Origin: Otis tarda
Taxonomy: Eukaryota > Chordata > Aves > Otidiformes > Otididae
Direction: 5' to 3'
DNA: 64,000 bases
Assembly (NCBI GenBank): GCA_026413225.1
Contig: CM048552.1
Coordinates: 142,551,053 to 142,615,052, forward strand
The notes beneath the pieces were generated by a model. That model ran no database searches, was not told the origin of the DNA, and saw only the letters and a list, made by a program, of their open reading frames with translations. The translations under genes and the position numbers were made by a program. Shown here piece by piece: positions 24,301 through 35,314 of the stretch (the stretch's first letter is position 1; every line of letters starts with the position of its first letter).

Positions 24301-25540
24301 CACATTTCTACAAAAGGGCAGTTGCATTATTAGCCTAAGTGCCTCAGTTAAGCACCTAAAATAGGCGAAATAAATCGGACCTTAGTGGGCATAGACAATT
24401 CTCTCTCACTCATTGTTTCTCTATATTGAAAATACAAAGAATAAAACTTTGCCACCTCAAAGGGGAATTGTGTGTGTACCTACAAGAAGGATGGTGACAT
24501 GCTTAGGTACTGCAATAACAGAGACTACATGAGCACTTTAAATTCGGGAGTACAATTAAGTGGATACTTATCTTTACACAACCCTGTTGCCATCAGCAGC
24601 AAAACAGAAGAGAATGATTAGTTCTCTCTTTTTTTTTAATTTACATTTTAGTTCAAACTTGCTTTTTTTTTTCCTGACAGTGAGCTTTCTTCTTCCCTTT
24701 TCTTTCAAAGCTTCCTTAAGACAATAAGAATGTCACAGATCACGCTGGGCAGAATTCAAATTGAGGTCTATGAGATGCTGCGAGCGACATTTAAACTTTG
24801 ATCATCAGCTTGTCCAACTTCCTCTGTTATTCTTGATTTCACAGTGGGTGAAAGGAAAGTAGCTTGAGTAAAAAGTGCTTTCTGTAAAATATTTCATGAA
24901 GCCCCATGTACAATTAAATGATGACTTTCCTATGCTAACTCTGTTCCTGACCAGGCAATGACTGCTCTGCAAACGGACATTTCTAATATTTGGGAGGAAG
25001 AGCCTCCTTGCAAAAGGCTCATGTTAGAATTCCATGGTTGGGGAGCTAATTACTAGTCATAAGTTAATAATTCAGAACAAAAATCATATTTGCTGAATAT
25101 ACCTATCTGTTCACAGATTGTTTCTGAACAAACTGATTTTGTCAAATGTATTCATTATTTAAAAGAAGCATTAATTATTCTGCAAGTTCTTGATCAGCAT
25201 GTAAATTATGTTCTATTCATCTCTACCTAATTCTCAGTATCTTTTGAGGTGTGAAGTTGGGGTTACATGATATACATTCCTGTGTCCTGGCTAGATGAGA
25301 ATCAGCTTACTTAAGCAAATACTTGTGATTACCAGTTTCTCTCTCCTTCTGTAAATATTCTGTAGTCTGTCTGTATATATATTTGCTAAATAACCACTGA
25401 GAGCAACTACAAAAAGACATGAACTTAATTGAACCCTCTCCAGTCCAGAAGACTGCACTTTTTTGATTACTGCAGAGCTGAACTAAGGATCATAACATAA
25501 AGCCTTTAAAAACATAGGGAATAGCACCTAGTCAATATAA
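21375..25540. other. Intergenic, no gene seen
   Basis: AT-rich unique DNA. It contains a 16-T run at 23465-23480 and an almost pure AT block at 23583-23660. 22900-23050 and 23880-23950 are locally GC-richer but contain no recognisable protein. Confidence 0.5.
23583..23660. repeat. AT-only low-complexity block
   Basis: Nearly pure A/T with repeats of TATAATTTAAT in direct and inverted form. It could be a DNA-unwinding or scaffold-attachment type sequence, but no specific motif supports this. Confidence 0.8.
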
Positions 25541-26098
25541 TTCACAGAATCATAGAATCATAGAATGGTTTAGGTTGGAAGGGACCTTAAAGATCATCTA
25601 GTTACAACCTCCTTGCCATGAGAAGGGACACCTTCTGCCATGAGAAGGTCACTCAAAGCCCCATCCAACCTGGCCTTGAACATTTTCAGGGATGGGGCAT
25701 CCACAACTTCTCTCATCACCCTCATCGTAAAAAAAATTTCTTCATTTTGTCTAGTCTAAATCTAACCTCTAACCTCAAAGCTATTATTCTTTGTCCTATC
25801 ATTGCCTGCCTTTGCCAAAAGTCCCTCCTCAGTTTTCTTGTAAGCCTCCTTTAGGTACTGGAAGACCACTATAAGGTTTCCCCAGAGCCTTCTCTTCTCA
25901 GGCTGAACAGCCCCAACTCTCTCATAGGAGAGGTGTTCCACCAGTCTGATAATCTTCATGGCCCTCCTCTAGACTCACTCCAACAGGTCCATGTCATCCA
26001 TATTCTGGGGCCTCTAGAGCTGGACGCAGTACTCCAGGTGAGATCTCACGACATCAGAGTACAGGGGCAGAATCACCTCCCTCAACCTACTGATCACA
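25541..26098 (-). mobile_element. CR1 LINE, 3' part, 5'-truncated
   Basis: The left end carries the reverse complement of the CR1 terminal octamer repeat (CATAGAAT, two to three units) followed by AATGGTTTAGGTTGGAAGGG, the hallmark of avian CR1. From there it matches the CR1 3' untranslated region and the end of ORF2 through to about 26098 (the segment around GGACGCAGTACTCCAGGTGAG is typical). CR1 sense is the minus strand, so the 3' end is at 25541 and the element is truncated at its 5' end, as nearly all CR1 copies are. A 12-base word GCCATGAGAAGG is locally duplicated at about 25616-25645. It is non-functional. Confidence 0.95.
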
Positions 26099-27409
26099 CT
26101 TCAGCCTAAGTCAGAGTGTGAACGGTGAATACTGTCTTGATCTTATTATGAAAATACCACAGAGAGGAAAAACAGACAGAAAGTTTTTTGGTTTTATTTA
26201 CATTTTTTGTGATCTTGTCAAGATTTACTTCCAGCTCTGGAAAAATGAATTATAAACCCAGTTCATGCTTGTACAATTTGATATATAACTTTAAAACATT
26301 GGCCCTGGTTTCTTACAAAAGTATCAAGGGAATCACTTTCCAAAGCAGACATTCTATGCTGTTCATAGAACCATCCAAAACCCAAGTTTCTAAACAGGAA
26401 AATGAAAGTACAGGTCCAAAGTTTCCATAACGTAGAGATCTTTATACTGTGTGTAATTCTAAAAATGTAAAGAATCTTCCATTACTTGCACATCAATATT
26501 GAGGAATGCACCAATGAACTTTTCTGAAAATGGAATTAGCTATGAGACACTCACAATGCGAGTAAGACATTGCCTGGAAAAATTTTACTGAAATTAAGAT
26601 AACATGAAAATGTGGGTTTTTCACTGAATGAAGTTACCTATGTCATTTGAAAAACATATGCTTTTATGTTGAACAGTTTTCTGATGTTGTCTGTACAATA
26701 CACAAATCTACTTTTTGGTCGCTTAAAGAGAACAGATAATAATTCTTTCTGGCTCATTTATGTACCATGAATCATATCATATTTGCTACATAGAGTTGTG
26801 CAGTTCAGGGAAGGGGCAGACAGTGAGACAAGAGGAGTAGGAAATGATCCAAATAATCATTAGTTAGTCCCCAGGTGGAAAAATGCAAAAGTATCGGTTG
26901 CATAAGTTAAAATCTGTATACCAAATAGTGCCAGAGAACTCCCACTGTTTCATGAAAAGCTAGCAGACCCTGTGGCCATAGAGCTATCGGCACTTATGAT
27001 TGAGTTCTTCACAAACAGTGAACTGCCTACATTTCTACAGAAAAATGTTGATGGTAAGCAAGCACATGTATCAGATAGCCCAGATGTATTTGTCTGCAAA
27101 TCACACTTTTCTAGAGGAAAAGATGTAAGTACCTCCTCAAAGTGCTCTTAGCCCAGAAGAGCCTAGGACACAGAAAGAGCGAGTCATCCGCACCTTCAGG
27201 GACAAGTTGTAGGCAATGTCAGTGGAAAACTTCATAGCTAAAAGTTGCTTGGCACTCTTTTCAGTGCAGGTGCTGGCAAACTTAAAATATTTGCAACTAG
27301 ATTGTTTCTTCTTGTATGTCTGCCTGATTCTGAAATGACTGTCTAGATGCAGCGTTAACAGTTTTGAGTGCATGAGCAGTGCTAAGTAGGAAGACTTAGA
27401 GCTTATATA

Positions 27410-27445
27410 AAGTTTAACACAGAGAAAAAGTTTAACACAGAGAAA
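27410..27445 (+). repeat. 18-bp tandem duplication, two copies
   Basis: AAGTTTAACACAGAGAAA occurs twice head to tail without mismatch. Confidence 0.9.
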
Positions 27446-28092
27446 ATGGAGAACACAGAACCACAAGCCCCCAAAACTGCCTAACAGCTGAGCAAATTAA
27501 ATCTATGTCTACAAGGAGGCTCACTTGTTGCACTCTACTGCAGTGGTGAAGGAGCTTTTATGAACTGGGTAGGAAGAGAGACCCTTTTTCTGGCTAAAGA
27601 CTGCTAAGAGTGTTCTCGACTAAAATCAGCTAAAAGGATGCTCAACTGAAAAATAATTGAAGAGGCTAGGATGACAAAAGTGATGTATATTCTAATGCTG
27701 CACATCACACAAAAAGAAAGATACTAAAAAAAAAAATTAAAGATAAGGAAGTTATCCATTGCTATTCGGCAGCATTTGTTCGCAAGCCAAGGACTCTGAC
27801 ATTCTCCTTGCTGAGAAGAGATGCACTGCAACTAAGAGGGGCATGGGAGGGCACCTCTATGTTAAAAACAACTTCCCTTCTCTTTAAGGTATTCCCAACA
27901 GAGAAGTGCAATCTTTTGAATGTGTGTGGGATCATTGGCCTAAGAAAACTCATGAGTAGTTTATGGGCCAGGCCTCCTGATGACCCACCTAAACAAAATA
28001 CAAAATTAATTACTCTGCAACATGTGCGAAGAAAAATTGCATTGTTAAAAGGCTTTTGAGTTTTGGAGGCAGATGCTGAAGGATGCATGTAG

Positions 28093-28365
28093 TCAGTAAT
28101 AAAACAATGTTAAAGCTTCCAAAAGATGTTGACGAAAGTTATCTGCCACAAACATTGCAACAGCATAAAGTTGTTGAATGTTAAACTTCGTTAAAGTGGT
28201 TAAAGGTGGATTAATCACTAAGCTGAAAGGCAGTGGTCGCCCAGGCCTCTGATAAGTGTTAGCTTCTTGTATCTGACAAACATTACAAAGATTACAAAAA
28301 TCATTAACATTATGGCAATGAAGTGGGAAGAGGAATGTCCACAAAGTATAGAAATTAAAATTCTA
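28093..28365 (-). pseudogene. Possible retroelement integrase zinc-finger remnant
   Basis: On the minus strand the frame reads aromatic-Pro (FLFP), then NVNDFCNLCNVCQ, then a QRPGRPLPF stretch. The spacing F-x-F-P-x(5)-V-x2-F-C-x2-C-x2-C-Q resembles the end of the HHCC zinc-binding domain of Ty3/gypsy or retroviral integrase, which typically continues with PG and PLP words. The upstream HxxxH part and the catalytic DDE core are not visible, and the flanking frames do not continue the family. It may be chance. Confidence 0.2.
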
Positions 28366-28599
28366 ATTTCTCAAAATCAGTTTATTAGTTTACCAGAAAA
28401 CTCATATTCCATCTTCAAGACAGAGGTCAGTTCTGTATAAAAATTCGTCCTGACCCAGGAATGACAGTAACTTTATTCAATATTTATATATAAATACGTA
28501 TAACATACCAAGTATGTATATGTGTGTATAATTACTTTGTGTTGTATATGGAATACATGTTTTCTGTCAAAATACTTTATATTTGTAATGAAGTGTATA

Positions 28600-28740
28600 A
28601 AATAAGTGGTACAAGGTCATGTACTTAGGGACTAATAGAGAATTTCTGCTAAGGGCTAATCAGTTTCAAGTAAGAGAGAAGAAGAGAGACCCAGGTATAC
28701 AAATAAGACTACAGCGTAACATTTTTCCATCAGTTTGTTT
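28600..28740 (+). mobile_element. Ancient CR1 fragment (reverse transcriptase region)
   Basis: ACAAGGTCATGTACTTAGGG, GAATTTCTGCTAA and GAAGAGAGACCCAGG follow the order of an ancient amniote CR1 coding segment. The translated string MYLGTNREFLLRANQ then KKRDPGIQI fits the 'KVMHLG...EEKDLGV' end of the CR1 reverse transcriptase (recalled). Orientation is plus. The copy is short, highly diverged and dead. Confidence 0.6.
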
Positions 28741-28892
28741 CCCCTTTGCCTCCAGACCATTCTGTAATGCAAAACCCCAGAAGCACTGTAGTATAAGCAA
28801 TTTTGCTAGTTCAATCAGAAAGACATCTGGAGACAATACAGATTCAGGGGTGTCAGGACACTTAGTTCTTGATCTCCCCCATCCCTCTAAAA

Positions 28893-29885
28893 TGAACATA
28901 AAAAGAGAAGAGATGCCTGGCTAGGCAAGTGGTCCATCCAGACTGACCCTGTGTCTTCAGAAACAGCAATCAGAGATGTAAAACACAAGCGTGGACACGT
29001 CATGGCAGGCTGTTTCCCTTGCGCTATCTCAGCTTCTGCAATCATCGGATTAGGGATGTTAAAGGGTATTTTCCTCTCCAGTCTTTTTAGTATCTGTTTA
29101 TAGACCTACTGACCATCAGTTTGCCTCCCCTCTCTCTCGGTTGCATGGTGCTTCTTGCCTTCACACTCCTCCCAGGAGAAAGACACAGGAGTTCACTATG
29201 CGCTCAGTAAAGAAGTGCTTGCTTCATCAAGTGCTCCCTGGTTATAGTATTGTGGGATGTGACCAAGCTCTGTATTCAGCTTACCCAGAACTCTCCTGAT
29301 CCTGTCATGCTTATTCTTTCTCCCCTTCAACATGGTTCCTCTTCAAAAAAAAAAAGGATACCAGTCTTTGGCAGGCTACTTCTCCATCCCCTGGATCTTC
29401 TTCACCACTCCTCCCCTGTTTCACCTCCAGCTTCACTAAGGCATTTCTGAGACACAGAGCCAAAACTGCCCACACAGCACTTGAGGTGTGGCACATCCCA
29501 GCTGAATACAGTGGGAAAATGTTGTCACCTGCTTTATTTCCAGAGCTCTTCCCTATGACGCCCAATGCTGCTGCGTTTCTGCCTGCTGCTGCACATAGAG
29601 ATGATGACTTTGGAAACCAGACAGCGAAGACTCCAAGGTCTCTTTCCTGAGCTGTGACAGCCAGCACTGAGGTCAACACCGTGCAGGCACAAATTAAATT
29701 ACTGTTCCCTAGGTTCACCGCTGCAATACACTTTTTACACTGAAGTTCTTCTGACACCTTTTAAGCTACTTGTTTGCCTTTTTGAAGTTGTCTTGTTCCC
29801 TTTTGAATAAAACCAGCACCAGCACTGATCCCTATGGGACCACACCAGTGACATTTCTAAACCCTGAAAAACAACCTGGCTTTTG
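28893..29885 (-). mobile_element. Ancient CR1 LINE, reverse transcriptase end to 3' tail
   Basis: Read on the minus strand from 29885, the order of recalled CR1 landmarks is preserved over almost 1 kb. A GGTCCCATAGGGATCAGTGCTG segment (RT GPQGSVLG/L region) comes first. Then a frame with AQERDLGV, later a C-A-A-A...ALGVIGKS segment and NIFPLYSA near 29530 (CR1: EKDLGV, CALAA..A..ILG, ILPLYSA). The 3' untranslated region includes the complements of AGACCTACTGACCATC and GGTCCATCCAGACTGACC, ending near GAACATAAAAAG at 28893. The stretch about 29120-29450 is too diverged to align by eye. Frameshifts and stops show it is long dead. It is older than the CR1 at 25541. Confidence 0.65.
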
Positions 29886-29939
29886 AGGAGATTTAAGTCC
29901 ATAAAAGGGTGTTTCTTACAGTCCTGAAGAAGCTCAGTG

Positions 29940-30240
29940 ACTTTAAAAATCTTGATGTGAAACTTTGGAGGTTCTGAAGGAATCTGTCTGGAGTCTAGTA
30001 CTGGTTAATATTTTTATTAATGACTTCAATAAAATAATAGAAAGTGTATTCTTTGAGTCTTCAAGTTAAGCCATCTGGCTAGGAATGCAACATGTTGGAG
30101 GTCACAATTGGAATTATGAGATTAATAAATTGAAGAAATGTCCAGGAAAAAAAAAATTAATGCATGATTCAGTAAAGAAAACTACAGAATTCTACCCCTG
30201 TATGGAAATAATCAAATAGTAGCTGGAGAATGATATGTGA
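29940..30240 (+). mobile_element. Ancient CR1 fragment (reverse transcriptase catalytic-region neighbourhood)
   Basis: On the plus strand GGAGTCTAGTACTGGTTAAT, ATTTTTATTAATGACTTC gives VLVNIFINDF, matching the conserved CR1 string 'SVLGPLLFNIFINDL'. It is followed by GAATTATGAGATTAATAAAT and AAATAATCAAATAG, which match the next recalled segments in order. It runs opposite to the element on its left. It could belong to the same insertion as the 3' end at 31405-31622, separated by decayed sequence. Confidence 0.6.
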
Positions 30241-31404
30241 TTTTAGTGTATTATAAAATGACAAAACCTAAAATTTTAGAAACAAACTCTTTATACATTT
30301 GGGTGAGTGTTAAGAAGTTTCCTAACTACTTGAGTAATCAAATTCTAAAGCAGTCTGAAAAAGGAACAAAGAGATAAAAATTAACTTTCCATTATGCATT
30401 TAACCTGTCTACCTTAGTTGGCTCGATAGTAAAATGAAGATATAAATATTAATTTCCTTCATCAGAACAATATGTGGCTTAATTGTGTAAATATTTTGAC
30501 ACAACTTGATCAAGTTGTTGCTAAGTATTCTGACCTATTAGGTACTGTGATCTACAGAGGTTTATATATGTATGTTATTCCAGCTCTGTGGTCACCTGTT
30601 GTAACTCTCAGTTTGACGGCGCAGCTTACTCTTGATATGCTGTGTAGACTTCTTGTCTTAGTGACTGTTTTAAGTCTTTGCTAAGACATAGGTTCTTTCT
30701 TACTATAGTTTGTTACTTACAGTACCTTTTTCCTTTGTTACAAAGAAGTAGACATTTAATGCAGTTCCTTCTTTATATGTTATGTAGTTTGTCTGAGGCT
30801 CGGGGTCTGGTTTTGACATCTTCCACCTTAGAGTGATCTCTCAACTAAACGATAAACAGGGCTTTAAATCTGAACATATGAATTAGCCACAGGGATTTTA
30901 AATAGACTTTTTGACCTACGACTGTAAAATTCTATGTATTGTTATACACCTCTCTGTGGGACTGTTTGATCACTTTATTATTTATAGATTAAAGAACATT
31001 GTTGCTAATTAATACTGTTCTAATTGTTGGCAGTGTATACGTGCTTGCTTTGATGTTTTTTTGATCCTGTATTTTGGGGATTTCACTTACTACTTTTTTT
31101 TGGATGATTTGGGATTTTGGAACCTGTATTTTCAAGCCCTTGTTTCATTTTCTTATTACTGAGGTCTCCTCTTTTCTAACTTCTTTTCTTTTCATCACAC
31201 CACTCCTTTCTCTTTTTAATCAAGACTTATGAAATGGGGCAGCCCCAATTAACTCCTCAACATTATACAAGTAGATTCATTTTTCATTGTCTTTTGAAAA
31301 AAAAATGGATTAGTATAAAGGTTAATACTTTGTTACCTGTATCACATTAGCCTTGTGTTGTATCTTCTTAGGAAGAAAAGCTTACCAGTTAATACAATAC
31401 CGTG
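30241..31404. other. Diverged or unique DNA between two CR1 pieces
   Basis: I cannot align this stretch to CR1. It includes a possible MIR-like relic (30385-30475) and otherwise AT-rich sequence. It may be the decayed middle of one CR1 copy, or unrelated DNA. Confidence 0.4.
30385..30475 (+). repeat. Possible MIR-like SINE relic
   Basis: GCATTTAACCTGTCTACCTT, then AGTAAAATGAAGATATAAAT, recalls the MIR segment 'TTAACCTCTCTGTGCCTC...GTAAAATGGGGATAATAAT'. Diverged, words in order. Confidence 0.35.
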
Positions 31405-31622
31405 ATTTCAGGCTAATCATTAGGGGCAAGCTAACAGTCTGCTAACACTTAAGTTGATTCCTCTGATGAAGTAGTTCTACAGTCTCTTGGACGCACACTT
31501 TTCATAGCAAATACAGCCACAAACAGGAATTTGTCTCTCAATGTCTACCAGATAAGCCTTTGAGTATGTAAGGTCAGACTACATGATTGTGTCAGTTCCT
31601 ACTAGTGTTAAAATCTATGAAT
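31405..31622 (+). mobile_element. Ancient CR1 3' end
   Basis: CTAATCATTAGGGGCAAGCT begins a run that ends with AAGGTCAGACTACATGATTG and TTAAAATCTATGAA. The last two words are the typical 3' terminus of an ancient amniote CR1 subfamily ('AGGTCAGACTAGATGATC...TTAAAATCTATGAA', recalled). The 3' end therefore lies at about 31622 on the plus strand. Confidence 0.65.
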
Positions 31623-32157
31623 AGTTCAACCAAAAATCCCAGTTTTTGAATGCTTTGATCTGAAGTCTTTGGGCTTAACTTATTACTAAGATGTTAAGTT
31701 ACTAAGATATATAATAACTGCACAGAAATTGCATCACTATTTACAGTTATTAAGTAATGTGTTTCAGTAATTCAGTATGACCAACATGATCTAATTGAAA
31801 CACTGTTGTTGGTTTTGTTTCTTCCTTTTTTTTATCTGTAATGGACAGCAGAAATTCAAGTTGTTCAAGAGAAAAAAAAAAGAATTTCTGGTTTCATGCT
31901 AAATTTCTATACCTACAGTTCAACATTAGAATTCATATTCACCACAAACACTCTTAGTTTATATATATAACATGATATCACATTTTTTAAAGTATTAAAA
32001 TAATTGTACAGAATGTCTCAAACAGGAACATTATAAAGCATTAAGCGGACAACTACAGTTAAGTTATAATTAGTTCCATTGTGAGTTTCAGCTTCAAAGA
32101 AACGTAAAACTTCTAAGAAAAAATTCAGCTGACTCTACCAAGCTTTGCCTACATGCT

Positions 32158-32262
32158 ATGGCCTAGATCCACAAAAAGAATTAGGAGTTTAACAGCAATT
32201 GTAAACATCTAAGTCCAAAATGTAGATCTTCAAAATCCCGGTTGAGCTGCTGCCTCACCCCA
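32158..32262. repeat. Old palindromic sauropsid repeat relic
   Basis: TGGCCTAGATCCACAAAAAG at the left, AATTAGGAGTTTAACAG and CATCTAAGTCC in the middle, recall a palindromic repeat 'ggcctagatccacaaag...ttaggcgcctaa' common in reptile and bird DNA (recalled). Family name not known to me. Confidence 0.4.
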
Positions 32263-34304
32263 GGGGAGGATAGTTGTCTTCCCATGGCACCTAAATTTCT
32301 GCTAATAATGTTCTCTAGATATGTAAGACCACAGCCAGAAAGACAGGTAGGTGTCTCTAGCAGGAATTAGGAAAAATGTATTTGTCTGTACGCCAAACTA
32401 CAACACTGAAAAGCTCCATTAAGCTGCCATCTGACCTGGTAGGCACTGATCACACCCTAATCAGTGATCAGGGTTCTGAAAGTTTCTGCAGGTGACATAC
32501 AACTTCTGTCTCTGCAAGTGCCCTAATATGACTCAGTTTTGATCTTAGTCTTGTTTCGTGCTTACGCATAGCCGGCATCCATGAACTTGCTGTTGACCCA
32601 TTAAATTTTCTAAGTATATGTCTGCACTGTTAGCTCAGAGGTTGAAGGAATGATTTTGTGCACACTGCTTTGCTGTTAGTGTGCTCCCTGGCTCTGCCTT
32701 GGACCACTCCTAGTACCTTTCCACCACGCAACATCTGCATACAGTTCTGGGATCAGCCTGCACACTCTCCAACAGCAGCATAGGCAGCACCACACCAGGT
32801 CTGTCTTGTTCCAGCCCACACAAGACAAAGTACTATCTCCCTTATTACAGTCTCCACAGGTTTTGCACCCTTAAACAAGCCCACATCCTCCTCATGACAC
32901 TATCCAGGGCATGCATCATGTGCCCTGAGATTTACACCATAAAATCATCAGTCTGGTAGAAGACAAAATAGAAACCAAAGAATATTTCTGTTTTGGACTC
33001 ACAGCAGGGTGCACATGTATAATGTGTGAGGTCAAGTCCAAAGGCACTGCTTATATACTAGAAAGATGCAGCTCCACACAATTGTTTCAGTATGGTTTCA
33101 GCTTTACTGAGAAATCCAACTACAAGAAGAGACACCCCACCCACTATCTCTGCTTTATTTAGTACCTTAGGCTATGGTCAAAAGTGCTTGACCAGACTGT
33201 GAAAGACCCTCTACATCCAAGAAAAATTCAAACATACTTCTCCCAAGAGTAGGTGCACATTCATCTCCTTTTGCTCTTGGGGAGTCACAGTGGCTTCATC
33301 ATGTCTTCTTCCAGAGGAGTTTGTGTTTAAGAGTTGGTGTGCATATAGAGTTCAGGCAATCTAACTCAGACCTGGGGATCCCATTAAAAGGTATGAGTCG
33401 TGCAGTGTGAAGTGGTGGTCCACGCAACTATACATACTTTTGATTTACCATTTGACCAAATGAAAGCCCTGTATTCTCTCACGCTTCTCATCCCTTGAAA
33501 CTCTGTGCAGCTTCTACCAAGAGTAAAAACCAAGTCAGCAACAGTCTGAAAAACTTTAATGAGTCTCTAACACAGGCAGAAGTCATGTGGTTTTGAGTTT
33601 TGTTTCCTTTGCACAGACCTGCAGTTGATCTGCAGAAGAAGTGAAGGTGATAGAAAGTAGCAGAAAGATGTCAAGGGGAAAGGGTGAGGTCTTAATCTCA
33701 GAGAATGAAGTGTAGAAACTCCCATCTACTTCAAAGACCCAGAATTTCATTCCCATTTTCATAAACCTCCCTCATACACATCCAACCTTCAATACATTAG
33801 TCTACTTACTAGCTTCTCATTCTAGAAATCTGTGCTCAGACTTGCTTGCTAGGTGGTTTTGTGGGGTGCATCTACTCAGATCTAAATTGCCAGAATAGTT
33901 TTCAAAGCACCTCTCCATTTGATTTAGTCCATGAGGGAAACACAAAAGCTCTTAGTTTCTGTGGAAGTGGAAGTGGAGAACACAGTAAAGAGAAGAGTCC
34001 CATGACAATGAACGGTATTAATGATTAATGTTTTTGCCTGCAAAAAAAAATGGTCTCTAATTTCCACTCCTTTAAGTCTAGAAAGTCAGTTCAAATGAAA
34101 TACTTACTTTTTTTTTTTTTTGGTGCAGAAGAAAAGGGCTTGCTTATCTTTTAGTGAGGAGCTCTGATAGCTGGTTGTGCTCTAACAGAAATGGAATTTA
34201 ACATTTTCAGTATTACACATTAACTTACTGACACCAGCAGTTCCTCCAAAAAACAGCAAAAGTTTGATCCTTTTCCCAGACACTCAAAGTAATAAATGGA
34301 GGGA

Positions 34305-34352
34305 CTCTGGCTGAACTCTACTCCCATTGAAGCTTATAAGAAAACTGTTAGA
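34305..34352. repeat. Old sauropsid repeat relic
   Basis: CTCTGGCTGAACTCTACTCC followed by CATTGAAGC recalls a repeat with 'tactcccattgaagtcaatgg'. Very short, weak support. A similar word is seen at about 43973-44009 (GGAGACTCCCATTGACAC). Confidence 0.3.
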
Positions 34353-35225
34353 GAGGTTAATAAGAGCAAAGCTAGGCCAGTGTGCAGATCTCCTGTTACT
34401 TACACAATTTTGTCATGTAACTCATTTGCTTATAAAAATGGAAAATTATTTTAATATTTTGAACTTTCAGGAATAAAACTCCAGTTTCCAGTACATTAAA
34501 AATCATACACTACTGCTTCATCTCTTCTGCTTACATAAGTCTCCTGCTCATATTTATAGTCTTGTTATAATTTGGAGAATTCTCAGAATGGCTTAAATTA
34601 AAATATTTCACATTTCAATTTTTTTAAGTAAAGAGGAATGCACAGACTTTTCTAGGCTAAACCTTGTAACTAATAAAACATCAAAGAAAGATGATGAAAG
34701 AGATACAAAGATAGTATATGTAAATGCTACCAAGTGATCATAGGGTATAAGAGGAATTTAGTATAGCAAAGATTTGGAATTGCCAATTGAGGTTTAAAAA
34801 AATGAACCACTAAAATCTTACCTTTAGATTCACTAAGGAGCTTTAACTATGTATTTCCCTCTAGAATCCTTGGAAGTTGCCTAAATACATCTCTGCCTCA
34901 TTTTCTAAATTTAAGCCTGGTGTGCATTCCCTGCATATGCGATGTGAAAGGTGGCTCAGGCTCGCCTCTGTGGTGCATTTCTTCTACTGCTGGGCCCCCA
35001 AAAACCCGTCCCCAGTGGCACTGTGTGGGGCTAATGTTCAGCCAAGGTAGCTGGGTACCAAAAGCTGCCTGTGTTTCTGGAGATTCTTCCACCTGCCCCT
35101 GAGCTTGCACGGGAAATTGATAGAAATCTGCTGAGGGTAAACTGAGCAACTTCCAGCTCCGCTGGGCGATTGCGCTGGTCCAACTCCTCCACCGTCAGTC
35201 ATCAATCATTTTTCCACCTCTCTTA

Positions 35226-35314
35226 TGGCCAAGTTCCACTCTCAGATGTACATTCACAAATCCCGTTGACGTCAGCGGTTAGTGGTGTACCAAAGGAGAA
35301 GAATTTAACTCTTC
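35226..35314. repeat. Old palindromic sauropsid repeat relic containing a perfect CRE
   Basis: TGGCCAAGTTCCACTCTCAG at the left and GGTGTACCAAAGGAGAAGAA at the right approximate two complementary arms of a repeat I recall as 'ggccaaattctgctctcag...ctgagagcagaatttggcc'. The centre includes TGACGTCA (35267-35274), an exact cAMP response element palindrome. Confidence 0.4.

Larger units (their letters stand above)
26099..28599. other. Intergenic, no gene seen
   Basis: AT-rich unique DNA with a two-copy 18-bp tandem repeat at 27410-27445 and a minus-strand frame at 28093-28344 that faintly recalls a retroelement integrase zinc finger. Around 28480-28560 there is a TA/GT-rich simple-sequence patch. 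Confidence 0.5.

Noticed and set aside
25618-25854. 78-codon plus-strand frame
   Set aside because: Antisense to the CR1 3' region; a known by-product of this LINE.
29311-29757. 148-codon minus-strand frame as a possible host gene
   Set aside because: Its recognisable strings (ERDLGV, NIFPLYSA) belong to the CR1 reverse transcriptase, so it is a LINE remnant, and the rest is non-coding tail.
32444-32470. Inverted repeat CTGATCAC / GTGATCAG
   Set aside because: Only 8-bp arms with a 10-base loop; such pairs are expected by chance in 64 kb.
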